DNA from: Prevotella sp.
Lineage (GTDB): Bacteria; Bacteroidota; Bacteroidia; Bacteroidales; Bacteroidaceae
NCBI GenBank assembly: GCA_017619755.1
Contig: JAFZRU010000037.1
Coordinates: 1-64,000 of the forward strand
Direction: 5' to 3'
Length of the DNA: 64,000 bases
Every line of letters begins with the position of its first letter. Position 1 is the stretch's first letter. The position numbers and the translations under genes are program-made. The notes under the pieces were generated by a model, which was not told the origin of the DNA, did no database searches, and saw only the letters and a list, made by a program, of their open reading frames with translations. Of this stretch, positions 63,983-64,000 are shown in pieces.

Positions 63983-64000
63983 CTGATGAAAGGAGGAGTG

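Overview
The window is a chromosomal stretch of a Bacteroidota bacterium, most likely a Prevotella-like member of the Bacteroidales. The evidence is the promoter type (TTTG, 19-20 bases, then TAnnTTTG, seen in front of many genes), the absence of clear Shine-Dalgarno sequences, lipid A and LPS genes (lpxK, a Kdo/heptose-kinase-like protein), pectin-degrading enzymes of the Bacteroides type, the GDE / glycosyltransferase / GH57 glycogen operon, and secreted proteins ending in short 'YNL(A/S)G' C-terminal tails. No rRNA, tRNA, CRISPR array, transposase or phage gene was seen.

Layout. 1-429: non-coding, rich in hairpins. 430-18302: mostly housekeeping and envelope genes (WecA-type transferase, two tandem acyl-CoA ligases, a Crp/Fnr regulator, lepA, a TSCPD protein, yebC, pheT, a cytidylate-kinase-like protein, a zinc metallopeptidase, an FAD oxidoreductase, a glycosyltransferase, an LPS-kinase-like protein, lipoproteins). 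18525-36744: a plus-strand run of large secreted enzymes (GH43-like/GH143/GH142 fusion, STN-esterase, GH95, GH140, GH78-sialidase fusion, GH2) and a beta-helix surface protein. The content matches what is known for rhamnogalacturonan-II (RG-II) side-chain removal. No SusC/SusD pair lies in the window.

36839-38319: a small minus-strand operon of an orphan dockerin protein, a Bor-like lipoprotein and an outer-membrane barrel. 38733-43378: a glycogen operon whose last gene (GH57 amylase) carries an in-frame amber stop. 43594-45509: miaA and a lipid kinase. 45665-52359: a surface-glycan style cluster (GT2, radical SAM, ATP-grasp-like, WbqC, a truncated DegT aminotransferase remnant, flippase, a substrate-binding-like protein without signal peptide). 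The overlapping radical SAM / ATP-grasp / WbqC trio is the strongest candidate for an undescribed system. 52446-63792: gap, mscL, a UDP-glucuronate-epimerase-like gene, a GH28 pectinase, sppA-lpxK-thiL, a secreted protein and a GH43 arabinanase, the last adding to the pectin theme.

A separate pattern runs across the window: short tandem arrays of 8-, 9- or 10-base units lie directly behind stop codons (5042, 13485, 26461, 34401, 36808, 56181, 63832). Four loci share one 9-base unit close to GACCTTAAG.
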